This document shows positions 22,971 to 34,900 of a stretch of 64,000 nt of DNA, piece by piece. A model generated the notes under the pieces. That model made no database searches and was not told the DNA's origin. It was given only the letters and a program-made list of their open reading frames with translations. The stretch is from Euphorbia lathyris. Lineage: Eukaryota > Streptophyta > Magnoliopsida > Malpighiales > Euphorbiaceae. The DNA lies in contig NC_088918.1 of NCBI RefSeq assembly GCF_963576675.1, positions 56,439,501-56,503,500 on the forward strand, read 5' to 3'. Numbering within the stretch: position 1 is the first letter of the stretch; every line of letters begins with the position of its first letter. A program made the translations under genes and the position numbers.

Positions 22971-23504
22971 CTAGGTAAGGTTTTCCTTCACATAATGCCT
23001 CTTCTCTATGGGCTTTAGTCCCATTCCTTTCGATGATTTTTCAACTTGATCTCTATTTAACCCTTTGGTTAGCGGATCCGCTGTGTTATCCTTTGATCCA
23101 ATAAAATCAACAGAAATAACACTTGTTAAGATCAGTTGTCTAACGGAGTTATATCGACGATGCATGTGTCGAGGTTTACCGTTATATATCCCATTCTGTG
23201 CTCTCTTAATCGTTGCTTGATTATCACAATGTATACAAATTGTGGGCACAGGTTTGGGCCACATAGGAACATCCTCCAAGAAGTTTCGTAGCCACTTGAC
23301 TTCTTCTCCTGCTTTATCTAAAGCTACAAACTCAGACTCCATAGTGGATCTTGTTATAATTGTTTGCCTTGAGGATTTCCAGGATACTGCTCCTCCTGCT
23401 AGAGTAAACACATATCCACTCGTGCCTTTGGAATCTTTGATATCAGATATCCAACTTGCATCAGAGAATCCTTCTAACACAACAGGTTCTCTCGTATATT
23501 GCAA
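22971..23504 (-). pseudogene. Copia pol: RNase H domain
   Basis: The frame reads [20 protein letters not shown], then [29 protein letters not shown] and HCDNQATI, the Asp-Glu-Asp layout of Ty1-copia RNase H. It ends with the [20 protein letters not shown] tail typical of plant copia polyproteins. It should be fused to the RT; a stop or frame change near 23505-23555 (ORF end 23556) separates them. Confidence 0.85.
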
Positions 23505-23555
23505 TCCATAATCACGAGTATATCTTAAATACCGAAGTATTCTTACGATGGCTTT

Positions 23556-24539
23556 CTAGTGGATTTCTCCTAGATTACTCGTGTATCTACTTAAACTGCT
23601 GACAGTAAAAGCAATATCAGGCCTTGTACAACTCATGAGATACATTAGACTGCATATAACTCTTGCGTATTCTACTTGGTCAACGCTTTCACCTGTATTT
23701 TTGCATAAATGTTGGCTAGTGTCGATTGGAGTTCTGGCGATACCAGAATCATTCTTACTAAACTTGCCAAGAATCTTATCCACATAGTGTGACTGAGTCA
23801 AGATGATACTGTTAGGTGAACGTTTGATTTGGATGCCCAAAATCACATCTTTCATATCAAATCGTGAGTTTAACATGTCCTTGGTACTCTTCACCATCTT
23901 GTCATTACTTCCAACAATAAGTATGTCATCAACATACAAACACAAAATGATATATCCTTCATTTGTAGTTTTGACATAAATACATTTGTCACACTCGTTT
24001 ATTTGATATCCGTTTGTCATCATGACATCATCAAACTTCTTATGCCATTGTTTTGGTGCTTGCTTTAATCCATATAAAGACTTCACCAATTTACAGACTT
24101 TTCTTTCTTGACCTGGAGCTACACAACCTTCAGGTTGTTCCATGTAGATCTCTTCATCAAGATCTCCATTCAAGAAAGCTGTCTTAACATCCATCTGATG
24201 TATTTCAAGGTTCCGCAAAGCGGCGATTGAAAGTATCATCCTAATAGACGTTATCTTAGACATGGGAGAATACGTGTCAAAGTAGTCAAGACCTTCTTTT
24301 TGTCTATAACCTTTTATAACCAATCTGGCCTTATACTTATCAATTGTTCCATCTGCTTTCATTTTCCGTTTGAAAATCCATCTAGAGCTTAGTGGTTTTG
24401 TTCCCGGAGGGAGGTCTACTAATTCCCATGTATGGTTTTGCAAGATGGATTCAATTTCACTCCTTATAGCCTCTTTCCACAAAGGGCTTTCCGTTGAGCT
24501 TACAGCTGCCTTGTAGGTCTGAGGCTCCGCCTCTACCAT
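23556..24539 (-). pseudogene. Copia pol: reverse transcriptase domain
   Basis: The 327-residue frame contains SRWIFKRKMKADGTIDKYKA, FDTYSPMSKITSIRMILSIA, HQMDVKTAFLNGDLDEEIYM and CLYVDDILIVG, the YVDD catalytic box of copia reverse transcriptases. Spacing and length are normal for the family. The two catalytic Asp residues and the upstream Asp of QMDVKTAF are all present. Breaks before (about 24540-24632) and after it prevent a continuous polyprotein. Confidence 0.9.
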
Positions 24540-24632
24540 ATACGTTAGAAAATCTGGACCAAATGATTTTTCTACCCTAGCTCTCTTACTCCTTCTAGGC
24601 TCAGCCTCTTCCTCAATTTCAACATCAGTTTC

Positions 24633-24920
24633 TTATTGAGGGTCCTGACTGTTATCATCAACAGTTTCTAAAGCCCGTTTAGGTCTCGAACCATCTTCTT
24701 TTTCCTTACAAGGAAATATATTTTCAAAGAATGATGCATTCTTTGATTCCATGATGGTGTTCTTATGAATCTCAGGATTTTTAGATTCATGCACAAGAAA
24801 TCTATATGCATTACTGTGAAGCGCATAGCCAATGAAAATACAATCCACCATCTTTGGACCTATTTTCATTCTTTTTAGCAATGGAGCCATTACCTTAGCA
24901 AGACACCCCCACACTTTCAA
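24633..24920 (-). pseudogene. Copia pol: integrase C-terminal region
   Basis: KVWGCLAKVMAPLLKRMKIG and KMVDCIFIGYALHSNAYRFL match the GKW-like segment C-terminal to the integrase core in plant copia polyproteins. A frame break at about 24921-24995 separates it from the integrase core. Confidence 0.75.
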
Positions 24921-24995
24921 GTAATTATAGGTAGGTTTTCTTCATTTCCATAATTCATATGGGGTCTTGTCTAATTTCTTACGGGGCACTCTATT

Positions 24996-25637
24996 TTAAA
25001 AGGTGATTTGCCGATAAAATAGCTTCCCCCACATGTTCTGTGGCAACCCAGAACTGTTTAGCATTGCGTTCATCATTTCCTTTAAGGTACGATTTTTACG
25101 CTCTGCCACTCCATTAGACTGAGGAGAGTATGGTGGTGTTATCTCATGAATAATACCATGTTGCGAGCAAAATTCCCCAAATGGTTCAACATATTCACCA
25201 CCACGATCACTTCTAACCACTTTAATCTTTTTATTAAGTTGGTTTTCCACCTCTTGTTTATAGAGAATAAATTTCTCTATAGCCTCGTCTTTGCTTTTAA
25301 GCAAATATACATAGCAATATTTGGTACTGTCATCAATGAAAGTAATAAAGTATTTATTACCTCCTCTAGTTTGAATGAACTTTAAGTCACAAATATCACT
25401 ATGTATTAGATCAAGTGGTTCTGTTTTTCTTTCCACGGAATGGAATGAACATTTTGTTAATTTTGACTCTACACAAATTTCACATTTATGTTTATAATCA
25501 ATTTGGAATGAAGGGATATGATCTAAATTAATTAATCTACGCAGCGTATTAGAATTAACATGTCCAAGTCTACCATGCCATAAATCAAATGACTCAATGA
25601 TATAAATGGAAGAAACGTCATTCTTATTAATATTCAT
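24996..25637 (-). pseudogene. Copia pol: zinc-binding and catalytic core of integrase
   Basis: [17 protein letters not shown] followed by [10 protein letters not shown] gives the HHCC zinc-binding part. [27 protein letters not shown], and [10 protein letters not shown] with [19 protein letters not shown] give the D-D-E core, with all three acidic positions present. An in-frame TAG joins it to the protease frame upstream; its own end (LFYRQITF) is a frameshift. Confidence 0.85.
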
Positions 25638-25670
25638 TGAACTTGGATTACAAGAAATTGCATTAAATTT

Positions 25671-27020
25671 CTACATCCCATTGGATACATATCCTTTTCC
25701 CACATACATTCCCCCTTTAGTCAAAATAAACTTTTCAGCTTCGAAGACCATCCTAAAACCATGTGTACTAAGGATGTTTCCTGAAACCAAGTTCTTTCGA
25801 ATTTCTAGAACATACAGAACATTCTGCAGTTTCACTTCCTTTTCAGAAGCCATCTTCAAAATTACAATCCCAATCCCCTTGATCTTAGAGGTAGCAGAAT
25901 TTCCCATAAAGAGCTTCTCTCCAGTTTGAGGAGTCAGTTTCACAAAGGAATCCTTATCACAACAAACGTGACGTGTGGCACCAGTATCTAGCCACCATTC
26001 CATTGGGTTGGAATCAATCATGTTGACTTCCGACACCACAACACATAAATCAATGTCTGATACATCTTGTTCTATGGTTTCCATTACATGTGCTTCATTT
26101 GGCCTAACCCTCCTTGGTCGCTTGCAATTAGATGACATGTGACCCTTTCTATTACAATTGTAGCATTTTCCACTGAATTTGGTATTTTTGGATATGCCAC
26201 CTTTAGAACCCCATATCGGTTTCTTGCCTTTGCCTTTCTTGGAGTTCTCATTCGTCTCCACCATATTTGCCTTAGCCACAGACTGACTAGCCATATTGGA
26301 GACTTTCTTCTCCGTGCCTCTATTGTCCTCCTCAATTCGGAGTCGGACAATAAGTTCCTCAACTGTCATTTCCTTTCGCTTATACTTAAGGTAATTTTTG
26401 AAATCCTTCCATCCAGGCGGCAATTTTTCTATTATTGCTGCCACTTGGAATGATTCAGAAATTGACATACGTTCGGCATGAATTTCATGGATAATCAATT
26501 GTAAATCTTGCACTTGATTTACAACTTTCTTGGAATCTACCATGTTATAATTCAGAAATTGCCCAACTAAGAATTTCTTAGCCCCGACATCCTCTGATTT
26601 ATATTTATGGTCCAGAGATTCCCATAATTCCTTTGCCGTTTGCTTGACTTGGTAAACACTGTAAAGTGCATCAGTCAAGCCGTTTAAAATATAATTACGG
26701 CAAAGGAAGTCAGAATGCTTCCATGCTTCCATTGCATTAAAGGCAGTAGCAGCATCTACCTCATCCTCTCTAATTACAGGAGGATCATCCTTTAAGCATT
26801 TAGCCAAATTAAGCATAGTAAGGTAAAACAACATTTTTTGTTGCCACGTTTTAAAATTCACACCTGTGAATTTTTCAGGACGTTCATTGTGGCTGACAGA
26901 TGTTGGCACCGATACTGGCAGACGAGCAGGCTGTGGAATCTCCCTGTTCTGATTCACGTTAGAACTGGATACATTTGTGTTGTCAATCTCAACCATTTTT
27001 TTCTCTGAAACTTCAAACAA
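25671..27020 (-). pseudogene. Copia gag and protease
   Basis: The frame opens with MFEVSEKKMVEIDNTNV and carries the UBN2/gag region (KFTGVNFKTWQQKMLFYLTM, LWESLDHKYKSEDVGAKKFL), then a zinc knuckle CYNCNRKGHMSSNCK, then the protease DTGATRHVCCDKDSF. It is open for 449 codons. A single TAG at the end of this frame is followed 11 codons later, in the same frame, by the integrase start, so the original product was a single gag-pol polyprotein. Confidence 0.9.
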
Positions 27021-27720
27021 ATTAAGTTAGAAACAAAATAATAATATGTTTCAAACAAACAGGAACATAAAATAAACAGATAAAATACGAGTTACTATAT
27101 CCCGTTATCAAAGCTAATATGCAGAAGAAGAAGAAAAAAAAGAAATTACCCAGAACCTTTAAAAACAAAAAATATCTAATCTATAACTTTCTTTTTGAAA
27201 ACAAATTAAATGGAAAAGAAGTGCTACATCAGTGTTTTAGAATTTCTAAATCTTCATAGCAATTTTAGAAACAAGTCAGGGCCAATTGCTAAGTTTTCCA
27301 AAATTTGCAATCAAACCACGTACTGACATATACTGATTAACAAAAAAAAAAAAATTATCAAACAGAACTGATATGATATATTGTAACATAACAACAAATT
27401 CCGACTTTACAACATCTCCTAATTCAACTAGGAGAACATCATCTAACGAACATATATTAACAAATATACAGATTTGAAAAAACACATACTGTATTTTCAA
27501 AAGAAGAACACAAAAACATATTATCTTCCTAGTTCTGAAAAAATAAAATAAAATTAAGTATTGTTTTACTTTTTTTTCTGTGTATTTTCTTTTTGGAAAT
27601 CACAAAACATAAATCATATATCTGTCTTAAGAATGTTAGACAAACGATTACGTATGTCTTAAAAATGTTGTATGTGATTAACCAAAGAACAAAACAAACA
27701 CAGAAAAAGATAAGAAGCTT
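27021..27720 (-). other. Leader of the gag-pol copia and remnant of its 5' LTR
   Basis: On the minus strand, a U5-like end (about 27713-27634, ending GTTTGTCTAACA) is followed by an untranslated leader to the gag ATG. Only the last 80 bp or so of the 5' LTR remain; the U3 and R parts are missing. No primer-binding site directly follows the LTR end. Confidence 0.5.
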
Positions 27721-28130
27721 TCTCTCTGATACTAAGATGGGGGCTTAAAGAAAAACGGATTATAATTTTTTTTTGGCTCTGTTGATATTTATCATGATGT
27801 TAATGGTTGAAATGAAATTACTATTTTATATGTGCTTGTTGATATACTTTTTCGATTGCTTGTGGAGAGGGATTTAGCACTTATTGAACAATTGATCCAT
27901 GAATATCTAGTTCTGATACTTTGGTTATTTTTCTATTAAAATTTCCTATGATGATGCTGAGAATTACATGATTTATTGATGGTTTTGTCTTATTTCATAT
28001 GGATTAATTAAGTGTTATTATTTATGCTGGAAGTATGCTTAACTTGTGAGTTTTTGCTTAGTGACATTGTAATTGATTAATTTTTTCTTTAAATTATCAA
28101 TTAATTTACAAGCAAAATGCATAGCAAAAT
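27721..28130. other. Unassigned centre of the inverted copia structure
   Basis: No match to the LTRs or to the gag-pol copy was found. CTCTCTGATACTAAG at 27721-27735 reads TTAGTATCAGAG on the minus strand, near the initiator-Met primer-binding motif, but it lies on the wrong side of the LTR remnant. No coding region is seen. Confidence 0.35.
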
Positions 28131-29573
28131 AATGCATGTCAATCGTCGGATTAATATCAGTTTTGATAATAATTTAATACTGATATTTTCATTGTTCCTG
28201 TTTCTTTGTTTTTCTGAATAACAGAATATTATTTATTCAAAAGCACGTACAGGAAAACCTTGGAGTGGAAATTATATTGAGGCAAAGTGGACAACATACG
28301 AAAAATATATATGTATATATAATATAGTTTATATTTTTGTTAATTATTTGTTTCTATTTGTTTAAACAGATTAATTGTCGTTTGACATATGTTGGTACAT
28401 ATGTTAATTGAAGATGGATCCGGTTCTAAGAACACAGTCACTTCAGAGGCTTTAAGCCTACTTGTACCAGTGGCAACGTGTAAGCCGCAATGAAAGTCTA
28501 GAAAAATTCATCAGTATGAATTTTAAAGACTTAGTGATAAAAGAAAATATGTTTTCTTTAGAAATGATGATGATATGCGAAAATTCCATATTTGATATTC
28601 TCGCGCGTAAGGGTTGATTTACATTAGAAATGTGAAATGTCATAAATTGACAAATCTGAGCAGTGATGTTATCTAACCGAGTTAGACGCTGATAGATGAA
28701 TATTAGTTGGCTAGATTTAATTTATGAAAGTCACTAAAAATGTAGAAATCAAATCGCCTTAAAATAAGTACGTCACAATGATGGAATCAAAGAAAAATAT
28801 CATATCAATTGGTGAATTTGCGGTATAAAAAGCTTCCGAATGATGAGCTCGGGCAGAAAAGCTTCCGTGTGATAACACTGTTAGTCAATTGATCTCAACG
28901 AGTGTCTTCCTTGTTGATTTTGTAGAATCAAAGGATAACACAGCGGATCCGCTAACCTAGAGGTTAAACCGAGATCAAATTGAAAAATCATCGAAAGGAA
29001 TTGGACTAAAGCCCATAGAGAAGAGGCGTTATGTGAAGGAAAACCCTACCTAGTTGACTGGAGATCCCAAGATCTAGGTTCAAAAGGACAACCTAATTGC
29101 ATAAACCTTGCGCGTTCACTGTAGGGGTTAAACCCTCGTCCATTCCTAGATGTAAACAGTGACACCAACGGAAAAAAGTTAAGCGATATGCTTTTAATGA
29201 TACATTGTGCGTCAGTATTATGAGCAAATAAATCACCTATGTCAGAGTGAAGTGGGGTCGCTTCGATGGAGACTAGTGTGGGGCCTAGTTCTCTTAAACT
29301 CTCGCAGAACCAGGCGATGTTCATGACCATAACGAACATAACCATGAGAACCATACGGTGTTATGTTGATATCTGTGTGGGGTATATCATCGTTTACACA
29401 AACAGCAGAATAGTTCAAAGACATCGCGTCTACTAGTCAACCAGTAAAGTAAATATACTTTCACAAAGGAAGGTTCAAGGCACATTAGCTACCTATCCTA
29501 TGCAGATATCTTCTGTAGAAAGTTATCACCACATCCTAATCGTCTTGTTTTTAATTTTATTCATGTGGGGGTT
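28131..29573 (+). mobile_element. Internal region of a non-autonomous copia derivative (copy C)
   Basis: This is the inverted counterpart of copy A. It shares ATGTTGGTACATATGTTAATT, the RNase H tail at 28915-29050 ([10 protein letters not shown], then a stop, then LNRDQIEKSSKGI) and the post-pol region up to the polypurine tract CATGTGGGGG (29562-29571). Copy A has an extra segment of about 100 bp near 21210-21310. It has no gag, integrase or RT. Confidence 0.6.
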
Positions 29574-30151
29574 TGTTGGAAAATTTTGAATAAAATTACT
29601 TGTTAATTTTAATACCACAAACACCTCCTTTCATGAACAGTTGTGTCCTTCATGAACAGTCGTGTTCGTACGTAAACAGTCGTGTTTGTCCGTGTACAGT
29701 CGTGTTTGTTCGTGAAATGACATATCCTTTCGAGTTCTATTTATATAGAATGGATTGTCAAAAATCAGAAGTTGCTGAAACGGTTGGAGAAAATATTCTC
29801 TGGGATTCTTCCTGCTCTCTGTCTGTTCACATTGTTCTTGTTTTCATACTCCGGTGATAACTAGGCTACACACGGTTTGAGTTCGCTTGCGTAATCTGAT
29901 GTATCCTGGGAGACGATCGTCAATAGCGACGACATCTGTCTTAAGGAAACTGCTAATACATGCCTCAGTTTTGTCTATCTCTTTCCTTTTAATTTCCAGT
30001 TTTACTGCTAGTATTTTTTTCTGTGTTCGTTTTGTTTTTTTGGTTAATCACATCTAACATTTTTAAGACAGACGTAAATGTTTGTCTAACATTCTTAAGA
30101 CAGAATTACGTTTGTCTAACATTCTTAAGACAGAATTACGTTTGTCTAACA
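29574..30151 (+). repeat. Copia LTR C (578 bp)
   Basis: It starts TGTTGGAAAATTTTGAATAA at 29574 and ends TTTGTCTAACA at 30151. The U5 end has three tandem units of about 33 bp (CTAACATTCTTAAGACAGAATTACGTTTGT type), against two in LTR A. GATAA follows directly. Confidence 0.8.
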
Positions 30152-30442
30152 GATAATGGTTATAGGAAAGGAGAGAGGAGTGAGGGAGAGAAAGGAAAAG
30201 AGTAAGAGAGGAAGGGGATGAGGACATTTTAGTAATTTCATAATAGGTAGGTTAATTTTTGACTTTTAGAATAGTCAAATTGATGACGTGGCAACGTTGA
30301 CCGGTCACAAAAATCGACTGTACACTTTAATGGGAGGTCACCTGAATTCGTATGGTTTAGTGTGATAAAATTTTGATTGTACACCAAAGTGTGATTTGGA
30401 GTAAATGTTGTAATTTATCCAACATTTATTATTAGACATTAT

Positions 30443-30831
30443 GACCCTGTTTGGTAAAGAACGTTTTGGGATAAAAAAAGCGGTTTTGACCAACTTTAGA
30501 GGTTTGACCACTGAAACCGCTAATTGGAGTGTTTGGTGGAGAGAGGTTTGGAAGAGAGTTTTGGGATGGAAACGCTAATTTAGAAAAAGCTCTTAAAAGG
30601 AGCTTTTTCAATTAGCGTTTTGCAATATTAAAATTAATGGACTTCTTTAACCCTAATAGATAGACTCCATCTTCTCCTACGCCAAAATTAATGCCCTTAT
30701 TCGTCTTTTTGCACAAACCGCTATTATCAATCAGCTAATTTTTACCAAACAGGTCTACACAAACAGCTAATCAAATTAGCTAATCAAATCAGCTAATGTA
30801 ATCAGCTAACAGCTAATTCCCAAACAGGACC
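30443..30831. mobile_element. MITE with TGTTTGG terminal repeats
   Basis: The left end GACCCTGTTTGGTAA and the right end CCCAAACAGGACC are inverted, and the GCTAATTTGATTAGC-type inner segments also pair. Size (389 bp) and terminus resemble Harbinger-like MITEs of eudicots. No clean target duplication was found. Confidence 0.55.
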
Positions 30832-31099
30832 TGTATAAAATATAGACTTGCTTGAGTTAAGGCGGTTGTTGTATCAACAATGACAAATGACACATTTACA
30901 AAGCGTGTTAGTGTTTTGTGAGCAATGTCTTACATATTTCACATTTAGGTTAATCTAGAAATTTGAAACTAAATTTCAAATATAAAGGAGGGCTAAAATA
31001 TAAAAATTTATTTTGATATTTTTTTTTAATATTTAATTAATATCCTATCGGTTTCGGTTAACTGCGGTTTTTAAAATATCAAAACCGTATCTATAACTA

Positions 31100-31273
31100 C
31101 AGTCAAACCTTCATAAATTAATACTCGATAAATTAATAACATCTTTAAAATAATAATTTCGTCTGGTCCCGACTTAGGCCAGATCACTGATATTATACTC
31201 GATAAATTAATAACCTCTATAAGTTAATAAAATTTTATGGTTCCAATATTATTAATTTATAGAGATTTTACTG
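31100..31273. mobile_element. Emigrant-like MITE (174 bp) with TA target duplication
   Basis: CAGTCAAACCTTCATAAATT at the left and AATTTATAGAGATTTTACTG at the right are inverted repeats close to the Emigrant terminus. TA flanks both sides (31098-31099 and 31274-31275). The inner GGTCCCGACTTAGGCC is shared with the split copy at 13438-17625. It lies about 680 bp upstream of the C2/GRAM gene start. Confidence 0.75.
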
Positions 31274-31873
31274 TATTAATCACTATTTTTAAAATTAAAA
31301 CCATTTTCGATTTGTTTTTTCAGTTTTCCAGATTTTTTTTTTGTTGTGCCCCCTAATTTTACCAAAAACCTTAAAAGTGTATTTGATATTTGGGCTGGGA
31401 AATGATTTAATTTGCACAATGTTTATTCTTAAAAAAGCAAAAAAAGTTAGTACTAGTAAATAGAGAATAGCAGACTCAAAAAGTCAGACCTCATACGCGC
31501 AGTTGCCCAGTTTGAAAAAAAGGCCTTTTCATGAAATTTATGTATCAAACGAAAATAAATATAAATAAAAATAAAAATAAGCGTAAAGGGGATGGAAAAG
31601 TCTCTATGCTTTCATCTTCATTCCTCTCCATTTTTCTATTCTTAATTAATTCCTCTTTATCTTCTTTCTGAATCAAAACTCCCATTGCTGTTTCTCATTC
31701 TGCTTAATTTCGCAATTCTTTCTTTGTTCGGTTATCTGGATCATTGGATTCTCAATTTTGCAGTTATGATCCCACGGTTTTCTTCCTCTTTCTTCTAAAT
31801 TGTAATATCATGGTTTTTTAACAATTTCTTCCTTTTTGTTCGTATTAGAAAATCATAAGGAAAGGTTTCGCTT

Positions 31874-31902
31874 CTTCCTTCCTTCCTTCCTTCCTTCCTT
31901 TT
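31874..31902. repeat. CTTC microsatellite in the 5' leader of the C2/GRAM gene
   Basis: Six or seven CTTC units lie 50 bp upstream of the start codon at 31953, so they are probably transcribed as part of the 5' UTR. Confidence 0.8.
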
Positions 31903-31952
31903 CAAAATTAATATAAACAAGTTTGAGCTTTTCTGGGCTTGTTGTTGTTAAA

Positions 31953-34900
31953 ATGAGGCTTCTTGTTCGCGTAATGGAAGCAAGAAATTTGCCTCCAATG
32001 GATCCAAATGGGTTAAGTGATCCGTACGTCAAAGTGCAGTTAGGGAGGCAGAGGTGCAAGACCAAAGTTGTGAAGAAGAGCTTAAATCCCACTTGGGGAG
32101 AGGAGTTCAGTTTCCGAGTTGAGGATTTGAATGACGAGCTTGTAATCTCTGTGTTAGACGAGGACAAGTATTTTAATGATGAATTTGTTGGCCAGATTAA
32201 AGTCCCTGTCTCCCTAATTTTTGATGCAGATAATAAATCTCTTGGCACTGCTTGGTACACTCTCCAACGCAAACACAAGAAGTCCAAGAACAAAGATTGC
32301 GGTACTTTATCTGAATTTTATTTTGGTTGTTTTACTTAATTAGGTGCTTGAGTTACTCTTGTGCCTTTTTAGGTTTTGTTTCCTATTTCGGTCATTAGTT
32401 ATTGTCAATTGAAATTAGTGTTTTGGTTTTTGTAAAATTGAACTTAGTTGTTTGCAGAAGATTCTGATTTTGGCCCTATGCAGGATTTTTCTTTTTTGGT
32501 GTAATTTAAAATGCAAGTTCACTCAGCATTGTGTCTTTTTGTTGTTGTTCTTTACACAGTTGATGTTCTGCATACTAAATGGAATTTTAAATGTTTTTCT
32601 TTAACAGGTGACGTTCTTTTAGGCATAAATTTTTCTCAAAATAGTTCATTTGCTGATTTGAACTCTACTGATGATCATGCCTCGCTGCCCAGGAAGAGTG
32701 CAGAGATGTCAGAGTCTCCATCTAGGTCATTTTGCGGGCCTTCAATCTCATCCTCTGAGGAGATTACGTCCACTAAGGAGGAAAAGGCTGCTTCCCAAAA
32801 AAAATTTGCTGCAAGGATTGCTCATATATTCAGTAAAAGTATAGAGGCAACAGCAAACTCTGATAGTAAAAGCATTGTCGACTCAGAGCCACCTGAAACT
32901 ATTGGATCCGAGGTTTCTGATGACCACTCAGATGATTCCTCCTTGCCGTCTGGTGGTGACTTCTTAGAACTCATGAAAACAATGGAATCTAAAGATTTGG
33001 GTAGTGAAATTCCAAGTAATCTACCAGGCGGAGTACTTTTGGATCAATCATATATGATTGCCCCTCAAGATTTAAATTCTCTACTATTTTCACCTGATTC
33101 AAGTTTTATAAGATCATTGGCAGAAGCTCAGGGGAGCACAGAACTGCAACTTGGGGCTTGGAAATTTGAGAATGGCGGTGAGAGCTTGAAAAGAATGGTT
33201 ACTTATATCAAGGCTGCAACGAAACTAATTAAAGCTGTCAAAGCCTTTGAGGAACAGACATATCTAAAAGCTGATGGGAAGACTTTTTCTGTTTTAGTAA
33301 GTGTGAGCACTCCAGATGTGATGTATGGAGGCACCTTTAGGACTGAGTTGCTTTACAGCATTACGCCTGGGCCAGAGCTGCCTTCGGGAGAGCAAACTTC
33401 ACATCTGACAATATCCTGGCGAATGAATTTTTTGCAAAGCACCATGATGAAGGGTATGATAGAAAATGGAGCTAGACAAGGCCTAAAGGATAGCTTTGAG
33501 GTGTATGCATCTGTGTTATCGCAAAATGTTAAGCCAGTTGATATGAAGGAAATGGGAACTATGAAGGAACAAGTTTTGGCTTCATTGCAGGCGGAAACCC
33601 AGTCGGATTGGAAACTAGCTGTTCAGTATTTTGCTAATTTTACTGTAGTTTCTACGTTTTTTATTGGACTGTATGTAATTATCCACATCTGGCTATCTCC
33701 TTCTAGCGTGATTCAAGGGTTAGAGTTTGTGGGGCTTGACTTGCCAGATTCAATTGGTGAAGTAATTGTTTGTGGTGTTCTTGTTCTTCAATGTGAGAGG
33801 GTGCTACTTTTAGTTTCTCGCTTTATGCAGGCTAGAGTACGAAAAGGTAAGTTTGTACACAGCCTTCTGCTTTTCCACATATGTTATGTAACTACCATAC
33901 AAACCAGTATATTTTGTGGCCACTTGCTGCTGAGTGTCTGAGCTGTATGCATATATATTATTATTCATGTATTATTCTGGCTGTGTGAGAATGAGCTTAA
34001 TGAGCTGGAAAACTATTGTGCTAGCATGTTGCTTAGTTTATTTTCGTTACTTGTAGGAAGTGATCATGGAGTCAAAGCACAAGGAGACGGGTGGCTACTT
34101 ACCGTTGCTTTACTTGAGGGGAATAATTTGGCAGCTGTTGATTCAAGTGGCTTCTGTGATCCGTATGTGGTGTTTACCTGTAACGGGAAAACAAGAACCA
34201 GCTCGATTAAGTTCCAGAAATCTAATCCTCTGTGGAATGGTGAATTATATTGTTCTTTGCCAGTTTCTTCATATAAATGATTTGTTATCACGCAAAGCCA
34301 TTCTACAATCATTAAATCATGATATCTCTTTATAGAAGTGCCATTATATGTGGTAAAAAAATCATGTGATAAGTCATCTTAATGGAAGTTTCTTGGTATT
34401 TGCAGAAATATTTGAATTTGATGCGATGGAGGACCCTCCTTCTATGCTGGTTGTGGAAGTTTTTGATTTTGATGGGCCTTTTGATGAAGCAACGTCTCTG
34501 GGTCATGCTGAAATTAATTTTCTAAAATCTAATGTGTCAGATCTTGCTGATGTGTGGATTCATCTTCAAGGTAAGTTAGCACAAGCATGCCAGTCGAAAC
34601 TGCATTTAAGGATTTTCTTGAATAATACAAGAGGTAGCAACGTTGTTAAAGAATACTTGAATAAGATGGAGAAGGAGGTCGGGAAGAAGGTAAATAGTCC
34701 TATTCTGCACAAGATTTTTATATTCTCATTTTGTTAGAAGCCATGCATCATTTGTTTTCCTTCAATCATCTTCTATATTTGAATTCTTTTTCAGATAAGC
34801 TTGAGGTCTCCTCAAACTAATTCAGCCTTTCAAAAGCTTTTTGGCCTTCCTCCTGAGGAATTTCTCATCAATGATTTTACCTGTCATCTGAAGCGAAAAA

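Larger units (their letters stand above)
19445..30151. mobile_element. Compound Ty1-copia structure bounded by oppositely oriented LTRs and one 5-bp target duplication
   Basis: The left boundary is the U5 end of a minus-strand LTR (TGTTAGGCAAACG at 19445) and the right boundary is the U5 end of a plus-strand LTR (TTTGTCTAACA ending 30151). GATAA stands directly outside both ends (19440-19444 and 30152-30156). From left to right: LTR A (-), a gag-pol-less internal region (-), LTR B (-), a nearly complete gag-pol (-), its leader and a truncated LTR (-), an unassigned centre, a second gag-pol-less internal region (+), LTR C (+). The two gag-pol-less internal regions are inverted copies of each other, about 96% identical where I compared them. 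Confidence 0.65.
17785..30420. mobile_element. Mutator-like element (non-autonomous) enclosing nested copia elements
   Basis: The left end starts GGGTAAATTACATACGTGG and the right end closes GTTGTAATTTATCC. Inward, about 255 bp of each end are inverted copies: CCAAATCACACTTTGGTGTAC, the GGTGACCTCCCA segment and GACTATTCTAAAAGTCAAAA all match across 17785-18040 and 30165-30420. The flanks are AGATTTATT on the left and, one base in, ACATTTATT on the right, an 8 of 9 match of the size expected for Mutator insertion. No transposase was found. Internal non-copia sequence (18798-19444 and 30152-30165) is pyrimidine-rich on the + strand and unidentified. Confidence 0.65.

Noticed and set aside
27721..27740. 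Primer-binding-site-like TTAGTATCAGAG on the minus strand
   Set aside because: It lies outside the LTR remnant instead of directly after its U5 end, so it cannot be placed as the primer site of this element.
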